In this document: one piece after another, positions 51,801 through 54,929 of the stretch
Numbering within the stretch: position 1 is the first letter of the stretch
Layout: each line of letters opens with the position of its first letter
Assembly (NCBI GenBank): GCA_951217055.1
Contig: OX578280.1
Location: 39,941,628 to 40,005,627, forward strand
Direction: 5' to 3'
From: Gerris lacustris
Taxonomy: Eukaryota; Arthropoda; Insecta; Hemiptera; Gerridae
DNA: 64,000 nucleotides
Notes under the pieces: generated by a model
Database searches by the model: none
What the model was told of the DNA's origin: nothing
What the model saw: the letters and a program-made list of their open reading frames with translations, nothing else
Program-made: the position numbers and the translations under genes

Positions 51801-53739
51801 TCCTTTTTAATAAATACCTAGGAAGTTTAACATTTCACATTGGAATTATAATTAACTAGCCTTATGATGATGATGATGATTCTTTCGTGATCCCTAGAAA
51901 TTGAATAATAGATTCAGTATTATTACTATAAATAATAATCGTTGTTTCTTTCTATGGTCCGACTAACACAATATTAGGTTATTTTCCAGTGATACAAGGC
52001 CAGAAATAAGTGTAGCCACATTATTATAATCATAAAATTTTTTTAATAAACAATAAATGTTATTATTTTATTTAACTTTTCTTGTGGATATGGTTGTTAT
52101 TAATGAAAATGAAGAATCGCACTTCAGAAAGATGTTGGCTTTTTAGATGATTGAAAGTAATTATTACAAAAATTTCGAGTTATAAAAAAAAAAAAAAAAT
52201 CCAACTGTGGTGTTGCTCTTTCAAATCCCAATAAGTCAATAAAGTTAATCAGCTGAGGGAATATAAAGATTGGGCACCTTCAACGCCCATGCCCATTGAT
52301 TAAACTATATCTTTAGAATTACTCATCCTATTTTGAATAAATTTAGATGGTTTGTTAAAAGTAGATCACAAATGGCTCCATATTCATTTCAAACGTCTGC
52401 ACACAATAATAAACATAAGTTTTTTTACTTTAAACCTCTAGGATTAAATAATTCGATATTTTGTTTTTGTAGTTTCATTTGTTTCTTTAAAATTTTGTCC
52501 AACCTTATCTCGATAGTTAGTCGATTTAACTGGTATTGTCAGTGATAATGTTATCAGCAGTTTTAACTTTAAGAAATCCTATCGCGTTGTGGAAATAAAA
52601 ATGAAAAATATTTAATTATAATAAATATTTAAGAAAGTTAAGAAGTAAATGAAGAACGTATCATTAGCGAGAGAAAGTCACAAGTTTGTTATCTCTGTAT
52701 CACGCATAGTTGAACTCTGACCTTGGCTAACAAACAAACCAAAATGTTTTTAATTGTTCAAACATTTCACCCAACGCTTTAACTGGTGAATTTGTTTTAA
52801 ACAAAAGATGAGTTAAGTTTGATAAGAAGACGAGTTAGAGGAGATTTCACGGTGGGCTAAGTACTTGGGCTTAGTGATAACAGAACTAACAGATTAAGTT
52901 CATTAGAGCGGCTGTTATAGAGAGCGCTGTTATCAGATAAGAAACTAAAGCTTTACCTCTTTAGTATCTAGTCTGTTCGCTCTACAAACTAATAACACAC
53001 TATCTATCGTCTAATGATAACACAGGTAACGCCATTAATTAACTAAAACAATTATACACACTAATTAAGAAAAATCACAGCACATCTATCAAATTTAAAC
53101 AATTGAAAAGTAATTAGTACCCAACAAAACATTCTTCAAATGTCTATCTAGTACTGAACAATTCCGAAAACTTTTTTTTTGTAAAAAACGGTGTTTTTCG
53201 GTGATTTGTTAAAAAAAGACCAGTCATGCACCATGATTTAATTAGCGAATTTTCAAAGAAATCTGCGTATTATTGGCTTATGATAATATAGAAAAAAAAA
53301 ATTGATAGAAGATAATATAGAAAAAAAAATTGATAGAAGATAATATAGAAAAAAAATTGGTACAAAGGGGTACGGGGTACAAAAGTCGAAATAGTATATA
53401 CTTCAAGATGCATGTCGTTGGAAAGCTCTTTAAGAGTACAGTAATTGTTGTTATGTACACTTTTGTCATATTTTCATATAAGGGAACCAAAACGCATTAA
53501 AGCATGTTGCTCTTAGCAATGAGTTTGTTGGATAAATGACTGATATTAATAGATTCTCCGTTGGTTTTGCTCAGGGAGACAGCGGTGGACCCCTGCTGCA
53601 GCAACGTGAAGACGGAAGATGGCAAGAAATCGGCGTGGTATCCTGGGGTATTCGATGTGGAGAGAAGAACAAGCCTGGAGTCTACACCAGGGTCAACCAT
53701 TACTTACCGTGGATTGCTGAACGAGTCCAAGACATCTGA
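17767..53739 (+). CDS. Secreted trypsin-like serine protease, proclotting-enzyme type (six exons)
   Basis: Joining 17767-17848, 33662-33760, 45361-45535, 48263-48507, 51544-51704 and 53575-53739 gives one 927-bp frame (308 residues). All introns have GT-AG ends and phases 1,1,2,1,0 agree. Residues 1-23 are a signal peptide. Residues 24-60 or so form a short pro-region, and from about 61 the S1-family domain follows: H115 in TAAHC, D164 in [10 protein letters not shown]257 in GDSGGP. Asp251 and the Gly of VVSWG predict cleavage after Arg/Lys. 'IRLGEYDF', '[10 protein letters not shown]' and 'KPGVYTRV' resemble horseshoe-crab proclotting enzyme and insect clip-domain proteases. No clip domain was found. 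The R-IVGG activation motif is not recognisable; the region reads '[12 protein letters not shown]'. Nine cysteines (an odd number) imply one unpaired. Likely role in an extracellular cascade (inference). Confidence 0.88.
18390..18640 (+). repeat. Dispersed family F copy
   Basis: Shares 'gccaaatttcatcaaaatca', 'tccagtagtttaagct', 'aatccatccacattcaaaat' and 'cgctattacaatactttct' with the other F copies. It lies inside intron 1. Confidence 0.6.
18850..19530. other. Intron 1 filler, nothing recognised
   Basis: AT-rich intronic DNA without recognisable exon or element. 19190-19280 has weak similarity to the end of family A copies ('gccaatgagtgtggcacata'). Confidence 0.4.
19540..19885 (+). repeat. 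Dispersed family A copy
   Basis: Good forward copy with 'agtagtttttaagatatttt', 'agacagaccgacaggcgaca', 'ccaaaaatgttccctggtgt' and 'aggtaagctcggaagc' in order. Confidence 0.8.
20170..20500. repeat. Palindromic family A copy
   Basis: The left half (20175-20345) is the reverse complement of the family's 3' part, and the right half (20365-20495) is the same part forward. Both contain the 'aaacggatttctgtcttgga'-like block and the 'gttacc-tcggtaagc' end. It could be a head-to-head insertion or an inverted duplication. Confidence 0.7.
21480..21900 (+). repeat. Dispersed family A reference copy
   Basis: Most complete copy seen. It reads in order 'ctattttcgacaaacc', 'gttgacatttatatgggacc', 'aaatttcattaaaatcggac', 'agcgacagaccgacagacag', 'ggaccaaaaatgttccctgg', 'gaacgatcacatagcttccg' and 'ttcggtaagcttggaagc'. 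No coding content. It looks like part of a longer non-autonomous element, but no ends, TIRs or tail were defined. Confidence 0.8.
22367..22455. repeat. (TA)n microsatellite
   Basis: Nearly pure TA repeat with one short interruption near 22388-22397. Confidence 0.95.
22680..22740. repeat. (TA)n microsatellite, left flank of LTR element
   Basis: About 60 bp of pure TA directly abutting the 5' LTR. The right flank of the element (30796-30836) is also TA repeat, so the element inserted into this array and its target duplication cannot be told from the repeat. Confidence 0.95.
22741..23777 (+). repeat. 5' LTR
   Basis: 1037 bp, starting TATAACGCG and ending CTAGGTTATA. The ends form a 6-bp inverted repeat (TATAAC / GTTATA) instead of the usual TG...CA. 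Possible regulatory words are an arthropod initiator TCAGT at 22916-22920 and AATAAA at 23305-23310 and 23642-23647. A 78-codon frame on the minus strand (22952-23188) is present identically in both LTRs, but nothing suggests it is a gene. Confidence 0.93.
23781..23793 (+). other. Primer binding site, probably tRNA-Lys
   Basis: TAGCGCCCAACGT begins 3 bp after the 5' LTR. It matches the complement of the 3' end of tRNA-Lys(CUU) (TGGCGCCCAACGT) except at the second base. tRNA-Lys is a common primer for insect gypsy elements. The single mismatch and 3-bp gap are normal for the group. Confidence 0.7.
23794..25023 (+). other. Long AT-rich leader of the LTR element
   Basis: About 1.2 kb of very AT-rich, non-coding sequence with T runs between the primer site and the gag ATG. 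Packaging signals or an internal ribosome entry site could lie here, but nothing specific is visible. Confidence 0.7.
25024..26571 (+). CDS. gag: Gag polyprotein of Ty3/gypsy retrotransposon
   Basis: 515 residues. The N-terminus (about 5-45: [15 protein letters not shown], then EMRSMLRQL) looks like a SAP-like helix-hinge-helix, common in insect gypsy Gags. Residues 85-110 are helical. About 130-220 is charged and probably disordered. About 235-375 is the capsid-type retrotransposon-gag domain ([19 protein letters not shown], then [17 protein letters not shown]). Near 459-474 is a CCHC zinc knuckle ([16 protein letters not shown]2-C-X4-H-X4-C), followed by a Cys-rich FCVRCGN...CIKC motif that may be a second, irregular knuckle. 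It forms the particle and binds the RNA. The frame ends at TAA 26569-26571; the T-TTA-AAC heptamer lies 19 bp before that stop. The start is the first ATG of the open frame. Confidence 0.95.
   Translation: MDVERLGKDELTYELRIRGVIDIPTVKEMRSMLRQLVEAEKKGKLICRSPVTFDVPRELEIVKTKLDEMSVLVQSVQSGHKDANLIRKIDAILNHLINRLERLDPEGEEQTGTKSKYLKIILELWRELEERKSLKPDRRHSPSTELGSHEGNTEETPRRSARLRLEDNPETIPSRIDEAPGPSTDEEPLHDVSLTREQEPPTRGRTEIREREPTVNIKRRMVPIKDWGIKYSGDNEGLSLRAFLEDIDHYRRARNATTHDLFAASIDLFTDSALIWYKAVRKDLRTWEELVDLLKDEYEDDDYEEELMREMLSRTQGPEEKIGTFIAVMKTYFARLPSPLTEERKLKILWSNTAPYFYDRMRNHHIDTVEDFVKVGRRIQKDRDHMDKFKNPPAQKKTMLEPDLVYKYNKQERRDHKVAPISATSDQAPRGNSDRNKTCHVSVPSTSNPVRSGPSDRRPLNCWHCKEEGHRYQHCPQLSLNFCVRCGNTEMKNNQCIKCRFYSKNKSLNSRGGRE
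26544..26590 (+). promoter_or_regulatory. -1 ribosomal frameshift site (slippery heptamer plus stem-loop)
   Basis: TTTAAAC at 26544-26550 is in phase with gag as T-TTA-AAC, the classical X-XXY-YYZ form. After slippage the pol frame is open from 26550 to 29732, with the last pol-frame stop upstream at 26538-26540. Four bases downstream a two-part stem can form: GAGGG (26555-26559) with CCCTC (26586-26590), and GAGAG (26564-26568) with CTCTT (26580-26584). The heptamer and phase are seen directly; that it works is inference. Confidence 0.85.
26550..29732 (+). CDS. pol: Pol polyprotein (protease, RT, RNase H, integrase)
   Basis: In the -1 frame relative to gag and expressed as Gag-Pol by frameshift; the first in-frame ATG (26688) is an unlikely start. 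Domains in order: aspartic protease with LLDSGAT at about 26748-26768; RT with [19 protein letters not shown] and the YLDD catalytic box near 27668; RNase H with [10 protein letters not shown] near 28111 and VADALSRAP near 28438; integrase with an HHCC zinc finger ([10 protein letters not shown] to KCQTC, about 28690-28810) and the D,D(35)E core ([21 protein letters not shown]). The C-terminus has a GPY/F-like region ([11 protein letters not shown]) and no chromodomain. No stop or frameshift was found. It ends 26 bp before the 3' LTR, leaving no room for env. Confidence 0.96.
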   Translation, partial: LQRGARVIGRLFPSRKFLTDQKEKTQWLNFIREEAICSSISHVLAEMENDKRPYLGVNILGTKMYGLLDSGATRTLVGREGERLLRNLGFKPYEDPRLQVTIADGTSCRVVGVADIPFEVEGVTRILPVLIVPEITTPLILGLDFWRALGLVPDLSKGTWRFSEKVGSIEIVEGLTDKDHLTQIQQQTLQQVIEEYVTRMGSKLGCTTLVQHKIDVEGADPIKQRYYPVSPPMLKIMHEELDRMLSEGIVEPSHSPWSSPVVLVKKPNNKYRFCVDFRKLNQVTKRDAYPLPYVSQILDRLRNARYLSSLDIKSAYWQVPVDLTSREFTAFTVPGRGLFQFRRLPFGLHNSPATWQRLIDNVLGADLEPFVWVYLDDIVVATETFEKHIDVLKKIFERLLSAGLTLNIEKCQYCRPELTYLGYIVDSRGLRVDPGKVEAILNFPVPRSQKQVRQFIGLASWYRRFVADFSTLTAPITNLLKKNSKFAWTRECEEAFRLIKERLVCAPVLTGPDFSKPFTVRTDASKVGLGATLSQNLEEGERVIAYASRALNKCERNYSATELECLAVLWAVEKFRPYLEGADFEVVTDHQSLVWLQNLKDPTGRLARWSLKLLPYQFKILHRPGKENLVADALSRAPGICIDAVDITTYDHDRWYAKMVENVTESPDKYPLWSVIQGKLYRRVNNRSTFYVSENGWKLVIPKTLRKQILREMHDSPTAGHLGIYKTHCRIAELYYWPGLHTDVARYVRKCQTCLATKPEQKKPHGLLGSQRCPEYPWQMVSTDIMGPLPPSSKQNKYILVISDCFTKHVLLFPLRQATTQTILKHLENDAFLVFGVPQYLICDNGVQYKSRNFQDCMKEYGVKLLYNPLYNPQSNPAERVNRVVKTMIRSYVGDNQRAWDVHLKKFQFAINTAEHETTGFTPAFLNFGRRLPVTGKDFEVLPKENNSEARGNRHEMLELLGKLRGSVKERLMRGHERNVPPYNLRRRPGTFEPGEVVWKKNYVLSDGAGHFAAKLAPKYIKCRIKQQHSPLVFELEDFDGRPLGRWHIKDIKKDTSGGD
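29744..29752 (+). other. Polypurine tract
   Basis: GAGGGAGGA lies 6 bp before the 3' LTR and would prime plus-strand synthesis. The 6-bp gap (TTCTCA) to the LTR start is inferred from comparison with the 5' LTR boundary. Confidence 0.7.
29759..30795 (+). repeat. 3' LTR
   Basis: Appears identical to 22741-23777 by eye and has the same length. It ends GGTTATA, then runs directly into (TA)n. It carries AATAAA signals in the same orientation as the host gene, so it may cause premature polyadenylation in intron 1 (inference). Confidence 0.94.
30796..30850. repeat. (TA)n microsatellite, right flank of LTR element
   Basis: About 40 bp of TA followed by an imperfect 'catatatgtatatata'. It is the continuation of the array at 22680-22740 into which the element inserted. 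Confidence 0.9.
30861..30921. repeat. 61-bp near-perfect palindrome
   Basis: Arms 30861-30889 and 30893-30921 are complementary over 29 bp with one mismatch and a 3-base loop. The arm reads GACAGAGAAAAATAGACTTC and continues for nine bases. It lies between the microsatellite and the Penelope-like element. Candidates are a miniature TIR element or a small-RNA hairpin; nothing in the sequence decides between them. Confidence 0.85.
31856..32560 (-). pseudogene. Penelope-like GIY-YIG endonuclease region
   Basis: The minus-strand frame starts near 32560 ('[17 protein letters not shown]'-like residues, possibly in a shifted frame) and from 32488 runs in one frame to TGA 31856-31858, broken by TAA at 32249-32251 and one TAG further on. 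After the first stop it reads [19 protein letters not shown], the GIY-YIG core with the CX2C finger typical of Penelope-like elements, then NLENRLKQH and '[15 protein letters not shown]' with the conserved helix. The nuclease would nick the target during integration. Two in-frame stops make it a pseudogene. Confidence 0.82.
32597..32836 (+). pseudogene. Penelope-like reverse transcriptase fragment
   Basis: Plus-strand frame with '[20 protein letters not shown]', then [18 protein letters not shown] and [12 protein letters not shown]. The YVDD box is the RT catalytic motif; the preceding block corresponds to the 'G-AMGSPxSP' motif of Penelope RTs, here decayed (MRSCIS). Fingers and thumb are missing. 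Its strand is opposite to the GIY-YIG part. Confidence 0.78.
33084..33416. mobile_element. TA-flanked TIR element (333 bp)
   Basis: Ends CTACGTTTTCCATGAGTTTT and the complement AAACTCATGGAAACGTAG, flanked by TA at 33082-33083 and 33417-33418. Inside are many 'gttttcaaaac' and 'ggaaac' words in both orientations. No transposase. It lies about 245 bp upstream of exon 2 of the protease. Confidence 0.75.
33662..33760 (+). CDS. Serine protease exon 2: pro-region
   Basis: The acceptor ends TTTAAG at 33661 and the donor is GTGAAC at 33761. In phase 1 it encodes [20 protein letters not shown], then [13 protein letters not shown]. It has no cysteine and one possible N-glycosylation site (NDT). It links the signal peptide to the catalytic part. 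The exon would be missed without the frame continuity on both sides. Confidence 0.75.
34030..34230 (+). repeat. Dispersed family F copy
   Basis: Carries 'tttaggctccattcgtctgc', 'atcacaatacttgctctcta' and 'taccacgtatatgggaa', as in other F copies. Intron 2. Confidence 0.6.
34243..34790 (-). pseudogene. Second LINE relic: RT fragment and C-terminus
   Basis: On the minus strand, 34593-34787 reads [16 protein letters not shown], then [19 protein letters not shown], the RT block with (R)QGD-xSPLLFN. Further on, 34243-34510 reads '[18 protein letters not shown]' and '[17 protein letters not shown]', the conserved C-terminal tail of many arthropod LINEs. The catalytic palm between them is deleted and stops interrupt. 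Clade uncertain. Confidence 0.8.
34825..34935. repeat. Degenerate ~45-bp tandem repeat
   Basis: Three diverged copies of 'cagtgtacaaggttattaca' followed by 'taaatt', immediately upstream (on the minus strand) of the LINE relic. Confidence 0.55.
35010..35275. repeat. 70-bp tandem repeat
   Basis: The word GCTCTTTAG recurs at 35111, 35181 and 35251 with an exact 70-bp period. The two full units are almost identical ('tatacacttactaataagaa', 'caaatgtttgtttaaatata'). A more diverged unit lies at 35012-35110. Confidence 0.9.
35280..36630. other. Intron 2 filler
   Basis: No element ends, exons or RNA genes were recognised. The open frame at 36026-36337 (minus) includes '[20 protein letters not shown]', reminiscent of the N-terminus of insect nuclease-like proteins encoded by Harbinger-type transposons, but the frame then degenerates. 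It is noted here rather than called as a gene. Confidence 0.35.
36635..37702. mobile_element. Repeat family D, copy 1
   Basis: About 1.07 kb. One end is 'tttttagggttttgtagatg', the other 'gtatctacaaaacccttaaa', forming inverted ends; one side also has the palindromic 'aagtacttgcgtccaagtac' preamble. Near one end is a tRNA-like T-arm/box B (GGGTTCGATCCC at about 36734), and a poly-C run follows at 36834-36857. The far end has 'gaaccaaagagcgacggac'. The same blocks occur in reverse at 45686-46868. No transposase frame. Class unknown. Confidence 0.78.
37703..39810. other. Intron 2 filler
   Basis: No exon or known element. 'cttcagtacttcaag' occurs twice (39167 and 39252) within a loosely repetitive stretch at 39000-39370. 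No coding frame is convincing. Confidence 0.4.
39811..39977. mobile_element. GC-rich TIR element (167 bp)
   Basis: Begins CAGGGCCGTCCCTAGGGG and ends with its complement, an 18-bp perfect TIR. The interior is very GC-rich with a C run (39865-39881). The CAGGG ends suggest hAT-like MITEs, but the flanking 8-mers (AATCTTAA / AATGAATT) do not match, so the superfamily is open. Both flanks carry 'cttaattaacattaa' (39787 and 39985). Confidence 0.75.
40340..41060. repeat. Diverged ~350-bp tandem pair
   Basis: Two loosely similar halves (about 40395-40745 and 40745-41060) share 'attcattgc', 'gattttt-atatgttgtt' and 'tttgcag-at/ct'. No coding content. The similarity is weak and was read by eye. Confidence 0.35.
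41289..41352 (+). repeat. tRNA-like SINE head remnant
   Basis: 'tagctcgatggttagcgcat' resembles a box A and D-arm, and 'cgattttcgatctc' is a decayed box B about 40 bp downstream. It does not fold as a functional tRNA. Probably a relic of a tRNA-derived SINE. Confidence 0.35.
41400..42480. other. Intron 2 filler
   Basis: 41690-41935 is GC-richer and partly open on the minus strand (41710-41922), but no family motif or splice-bounded exon is evident. A box-B-like 'ggggactcgaaccc' (reverse) is at 42453-42466. Confidence 0.35.
42500..42760 (+). repeat. Dispersed family F copy
   Basis: Shares 'cgcccccaaatttggaatta', 'gaagtatgatttttct' and 'ggctccatgcgtctgcac' with the copy at 61150-61425. Confidence 0.7.
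42788..43341 (+). repeat. Inverted repeat pair E, copy 1
   Basis: About 554 bp matching the reverse complement of 63038-63599 with high similarity. Shared blocks include 'agtgtggagtttgcacccga', 'aacttcctgta-gtaagttc', 'gccgaattaattatttcggg' and 'gtacgtaaagaatcactttc'. No frame. It contains 'aattaattatttcgggag', conserved in both copies. Confidence 0.88.
43859..44697 (+). repeat. Further blocks shared with 62702-62900 and 63765-63893
   Basis: 43859-44030 matches the reverse of 63765-63893 ('gtaaagtaagtgattgcacc', 'ctgaggcgaagggaacc'). 44319-44445 plus 44622-44697 match the reverse of 62702-62900 ('gggagaatcagctggaagct', 'accaaccttatttact'). Block order differs between the two loci, so this is a rearranged or modular family related to pair E. 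Confidence 0.65.
45040..45240 (+). repeat. Dispersed family C copy
   Basis: 'aatggatgacacggggttag', 'ccatcagctgtgtaaagta' and 'ccacttcacttcagcaggta' recur in diverged form at 46990-47160 and 56390-56790. It lies just before exon 3. Confidence 0.5.
45361..45535 (+). CDS. Serine protease exon 3: start of catalytic domain with His
   Basis: The acceptor ends TTCTTTAG at 45360 and the donor is GTAACA at 45536. It encodes [20 protein letters not shown], then [33 protein letters not shown] and LPG. H115 is the catalytic His; the two Cys around it form the C42-C58 bridge. The Cys of ECGQNG is the usual tether to the catalytic domain. The R-(I/V)VGG motif expected about 11 residues before WPW is replaced by ES-ISSV, with neither basic P1 nor the Gly pair. 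Confidence 0.9.
45686..46868. mobile_element. Repeat family D, copy 2 (with internal tandem)
   Basis: Reverse copy of 36635-37702, with the same ends ('tttttagggttttgtagata' and 'aaaccctaaaaagtacttgg') and the same box-B-like 'gggatcgaacccggg' (46760). The centre holds about 2.5-3 tandem units of 286-291 bp; 'gtatcaaatgaaagctgctg' recurs near 45933, 46219 and 46510, each unit ending in a C run and 'ccactata'. Copy 1 has only one unit. It sits in intron 3, just after exon 3. Confidence 0.85.
46990..47160 (+). repeat. Dispersed family C copy
   Basis: 'aatgggtgacacagggttcg' and 'gcagctacccatttatatgg' with 'cgatgct', as in 56730-56780. Confidence 0.5.
47560..48070 (+). repeat. Dispersed family A copy interrupted by a palindrome
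   Basis: Good forward copy ('cgacaaactatccaaatttt', 'atgggaccaataatgggcta', 'caaaaatgttccctgatgtc', 'aaacggatttctgtcttgga'). The usual 'tttttaagatatggtggtt' is replaced by an 84-bp palindrome at 47820-47903. Confidence 0.8.
47820..47903. mobile_element. 84-bp palindromic mini-element inside family A
   Basis: Arms 47820-47853 and 47870-47903 are perfectly complementary over 34 bp; the 16-bp centre holds ACCCTATATAGGGT, itself a palindrome. The arm starts ATATCGATGGTGAAGGTTGC. Read as TA-[CGATGG...CCATCG]-TA, it could be a hairpin MITE duplicating TA. Alternatively it is a replication-derived palindrome. Confidence 0.8.
48263..48507 (+). CDS. Serine protease exon 4: catalytic Asp
   Basis: The acceptor ends TTGTTCAG at 48262 and the donor is GTACTC at 48508. 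Encodes [20 protein letters not shown], then [32 protein letters not shown] and [11 protein letters not shown] up to AIVTG. D164 in ENDIAI is the catalytic Asp. The Cys of PVCLP would pair with that of ECGQNG in exon 3, keeping the pro-part attached after activation. 'IRLGEYDF' is typical of clip-type and proclotting enzymes. Confidence 0.9.
48510..50600. other. Intron 4 filler
   Basis: No exon. An imperfect 56-bp palindrome lies at 49090-49145 ('gccatgt' ... 'acatggc', with 'catcgttt' / 'aaacgatg'). 49908-50153 is open on both strands but resembles nothing known; the palindromic phase makes the two frames mirror each other in coordinates only. Confidence 0.45.
50620..51400 (-). mobile_element. 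5S rRNA-derived SINE (S2), interrupted copy
   Basis: Minus-strand copy split by a second SINE of its own family: the 5' head is at about 51400-51334 and the rest at 50946-50620. Reading the head on the minus strand gives 'TTCTCACCGATCATTC' then AGTTAAGCAGCATCGGGCTT and ACACTTGGATGGGTAACC. This follows 5S rRNA closely (CCGATC, TTAAGCAGCGTCGGGC, ACTTGGATGGG), including the pol III internal control region. The body shares 'ggtttcggcctg' and the tail 'gccccacggag...aataaaag(a)n'. Another partial copy is at 1-215. Confidence 0.75.
50947..51320 (+). mobile_element. 5S-type SINE (S2), complete nested copy with 13-bp TSD
   Basis: Flanked by AAGCCCGATGCTG at 50934-50946 and 51321-51333, so it inserted into the 5S-like head of the opposite-strand copy. 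It reads 'ggcctgggtggctcggaggc', then AGTTAAGCAACATCGAGCC (a decayed 5S block), 'tctgggttcggtttccgga', 'ttcggcctggaaacc' and 'gccccccggaataaa' plus an A-rich tail (51301-51320). 374 bp. Intron 4. Confidence 0.85.
51544..51704 (+). CDS. Serine protease exon 5: specificity-pocket region
   Basis: Acceptor GGTACAG ends at 51543, donor GTAAAC at 51705. Encodes [20 protein letters not shown], then [17 protein letters not shown] and [15 protein letters not shown]. Asp251 (KDSCQ) is residue 189 of chymotrypsin numbering and sets Arg/Lys specificity. Cys pairs corresponding to C168-C182 and C191-C220 are present, plus an extra Cys (SCAACF) that leaves an odd total. Confidence 0.9.
51760..53280. other. 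Intron 5 filler
   Basis: 52330-52440 is a reverse family A fragment ('aacgtctgcacacaataata'). A short (GAT)n run is at 51865-51880. No exon was recognised. Confidence 0.45.
53282..53361. repeat. ~29-bp tandem repeat
   Basis: Three copies of 'gataatatagaaaaaaaa' plus 'ttgatagaa' directly before the repeat of family G. Confidence 0.85.
53358..53487 (-). repeat. Family G copy 1 (inverted partner at 54421-54550)
   Basis: Reverse complement of 54421-54550: 'gtcgttggaaagctctttaa', 'gagtacagtaattgttgtta' and 'ttgtcatattttcat'. With its partner it flanks the last protease exon at a distance of about 90 bp and 680 bp. Confidence 0.85.
53575..53739 (+). CDS. Serine protease exon 6: catalytic Ser and C-terminus
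   Basis: The acceptor ends TTGCTCAG at 53574. In phase 0 it encodes [20 protein letters not shown], then [20 protein letters not shown] and [14 protein letters not shown], ending in TGA 53737-53739. S257 is the catalytic Ser; the Gly residues of the 'VVSWG' and 'CGEKNKPG' blocks leave the pocket open for Arg/Lys. 'WI' near the C-terminus is the family's closing helix. Confidence 0.95.
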   Translation, partial: GDSGGPLLQQREDGRWQEIGVVSWGIRCGEKNKPGVYTRVNHYLPWIAERVQDI

Positions 53740-53975
53740 TCTCATCATAATCATCTGGAATTCATTTTATCTGAAGCTGTACTTATGACATATTCTGATT
53801 CTAATCGGAGAATTCTTGACAAGGATTTTTGATAAGTTGTAAATTTTCTCAAATTTAATATTTTATTATTTTATGTGTATGTTAATGTTAATTTTTATTT
53901 ATTTATGTGTATGTTATATTTTATATTAAATATGTTGTAAAAAAATTTTTGAAAATAAAATGTACTAATAATTAT
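53740..53975 (+). promoter_or_regulatory. 3' UTR and polyadenylation signal of the protease gene
   Basis: Non-coding after TGA; AATAAA at about 53954-53959, with a TG/T-rich region following. The cleavage site would be near 53975. Confidence 0.6.
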
Positions 53976-54420
53976 TTTATATGTGAAATTCAATCTACTC
54001 AAAAAACAAGTTTTTATTTCAATTTATGATAAAATACTTTGTTTTTACTCCCGAACTTACCGAAGAAGGTGATGCTATGTGTTCAAGCATTATGATAATT
54101 CTAAAGGACTGAATGTTTTACGTCTAGGAATTAAATATTTCTAGAGTGACATCTATATTTCAACTCCTTTGGGTAATTTTCAAGCTTTTTACACCTGATT
54201 CCAGGCATTTACATTTCTTTATCACTATTCCAATACATAATTAATATACTAGGTGTGCAATGCAGTTGTCTGCTTACAATATTGAGCTGATCGTGCATTT
54301 TAATCTTAAACCATAAACATTTTTATTTATAAACAGCTGAAATCAAATTAAAAATAGTTATACATATTTATAATTTTTAATTAAAAAGCATTTTTTCCCT
54401 GCTTTTCTAGTTTACCCCCC

Positions 54421-54550
54421 TCTTAAATGAAAATATGACAAAAGTGAACATAACAACAATAACTGTACTCTTAAAGAGCTTTCCAACGACCTGCATTGAA
54501 GGGCATATACTATTTTAACTTTTGTACCCCGTACCCCTGAGTACCAATTT
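54421..54550 (+). repeat. Family G copy 2
   Basis: Inverted partner of 53358-53487; the copy continues with 'accccgtacccctgagtacc' and is itself interrupted by a SINE at 54660-54834. Confidence 0.8.
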
Positions 54551-54659
54551 GAGCCATTTCAGATTTATACCTTCCTGTGGTTGGTCACTTTGAAAATGCC
54601 GAATTTTGTGCGGATCGGTTTAGCCGTTTAAGAGGAAATTTTTGTACCGTGTACCCCGT

Positions 54660-54834
54660 GAGGGGAGCCAGAGGGTACAATGTACAAATGTATGATGTGT
54701 GAAGTAGCTGGAACTCTCCACCACGGGGCGTAAAAAGGGCTTAAGTGATGGCCTAATTGCTAGGTTCAAACAAGTGGTTCGTCCTACCCGTTCTAGTAGG
54801 AAGTACTAGACTACTACTACTACTACTACTACCA
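54660..54834 (+). mobile_element. tRNA-SINE S1, internally deleted copy with 10-bp TSD
   Basis: Flanked by TGTACCCCGT at 54650-54659 and 54835-54844. It starts with 'gggagccag' like the full S1 copy, then jumps to 'ggtacaatgtacaaatgtat', omitting the box A/B head and most of the body, and ends with (ACT)n. The duplication shows it moved in this short form or lost the middle after insertion. Confidence 0.82.
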
Positions 54835-54929
54835 TGTACCCCGTACCCCTGTGTACCAATTTGGACCAGATTTATACCTTCCTATGGTTGGTCACAATCA
54901 CCGGGCCGAATTTTGTGCGGATCTGTTCA

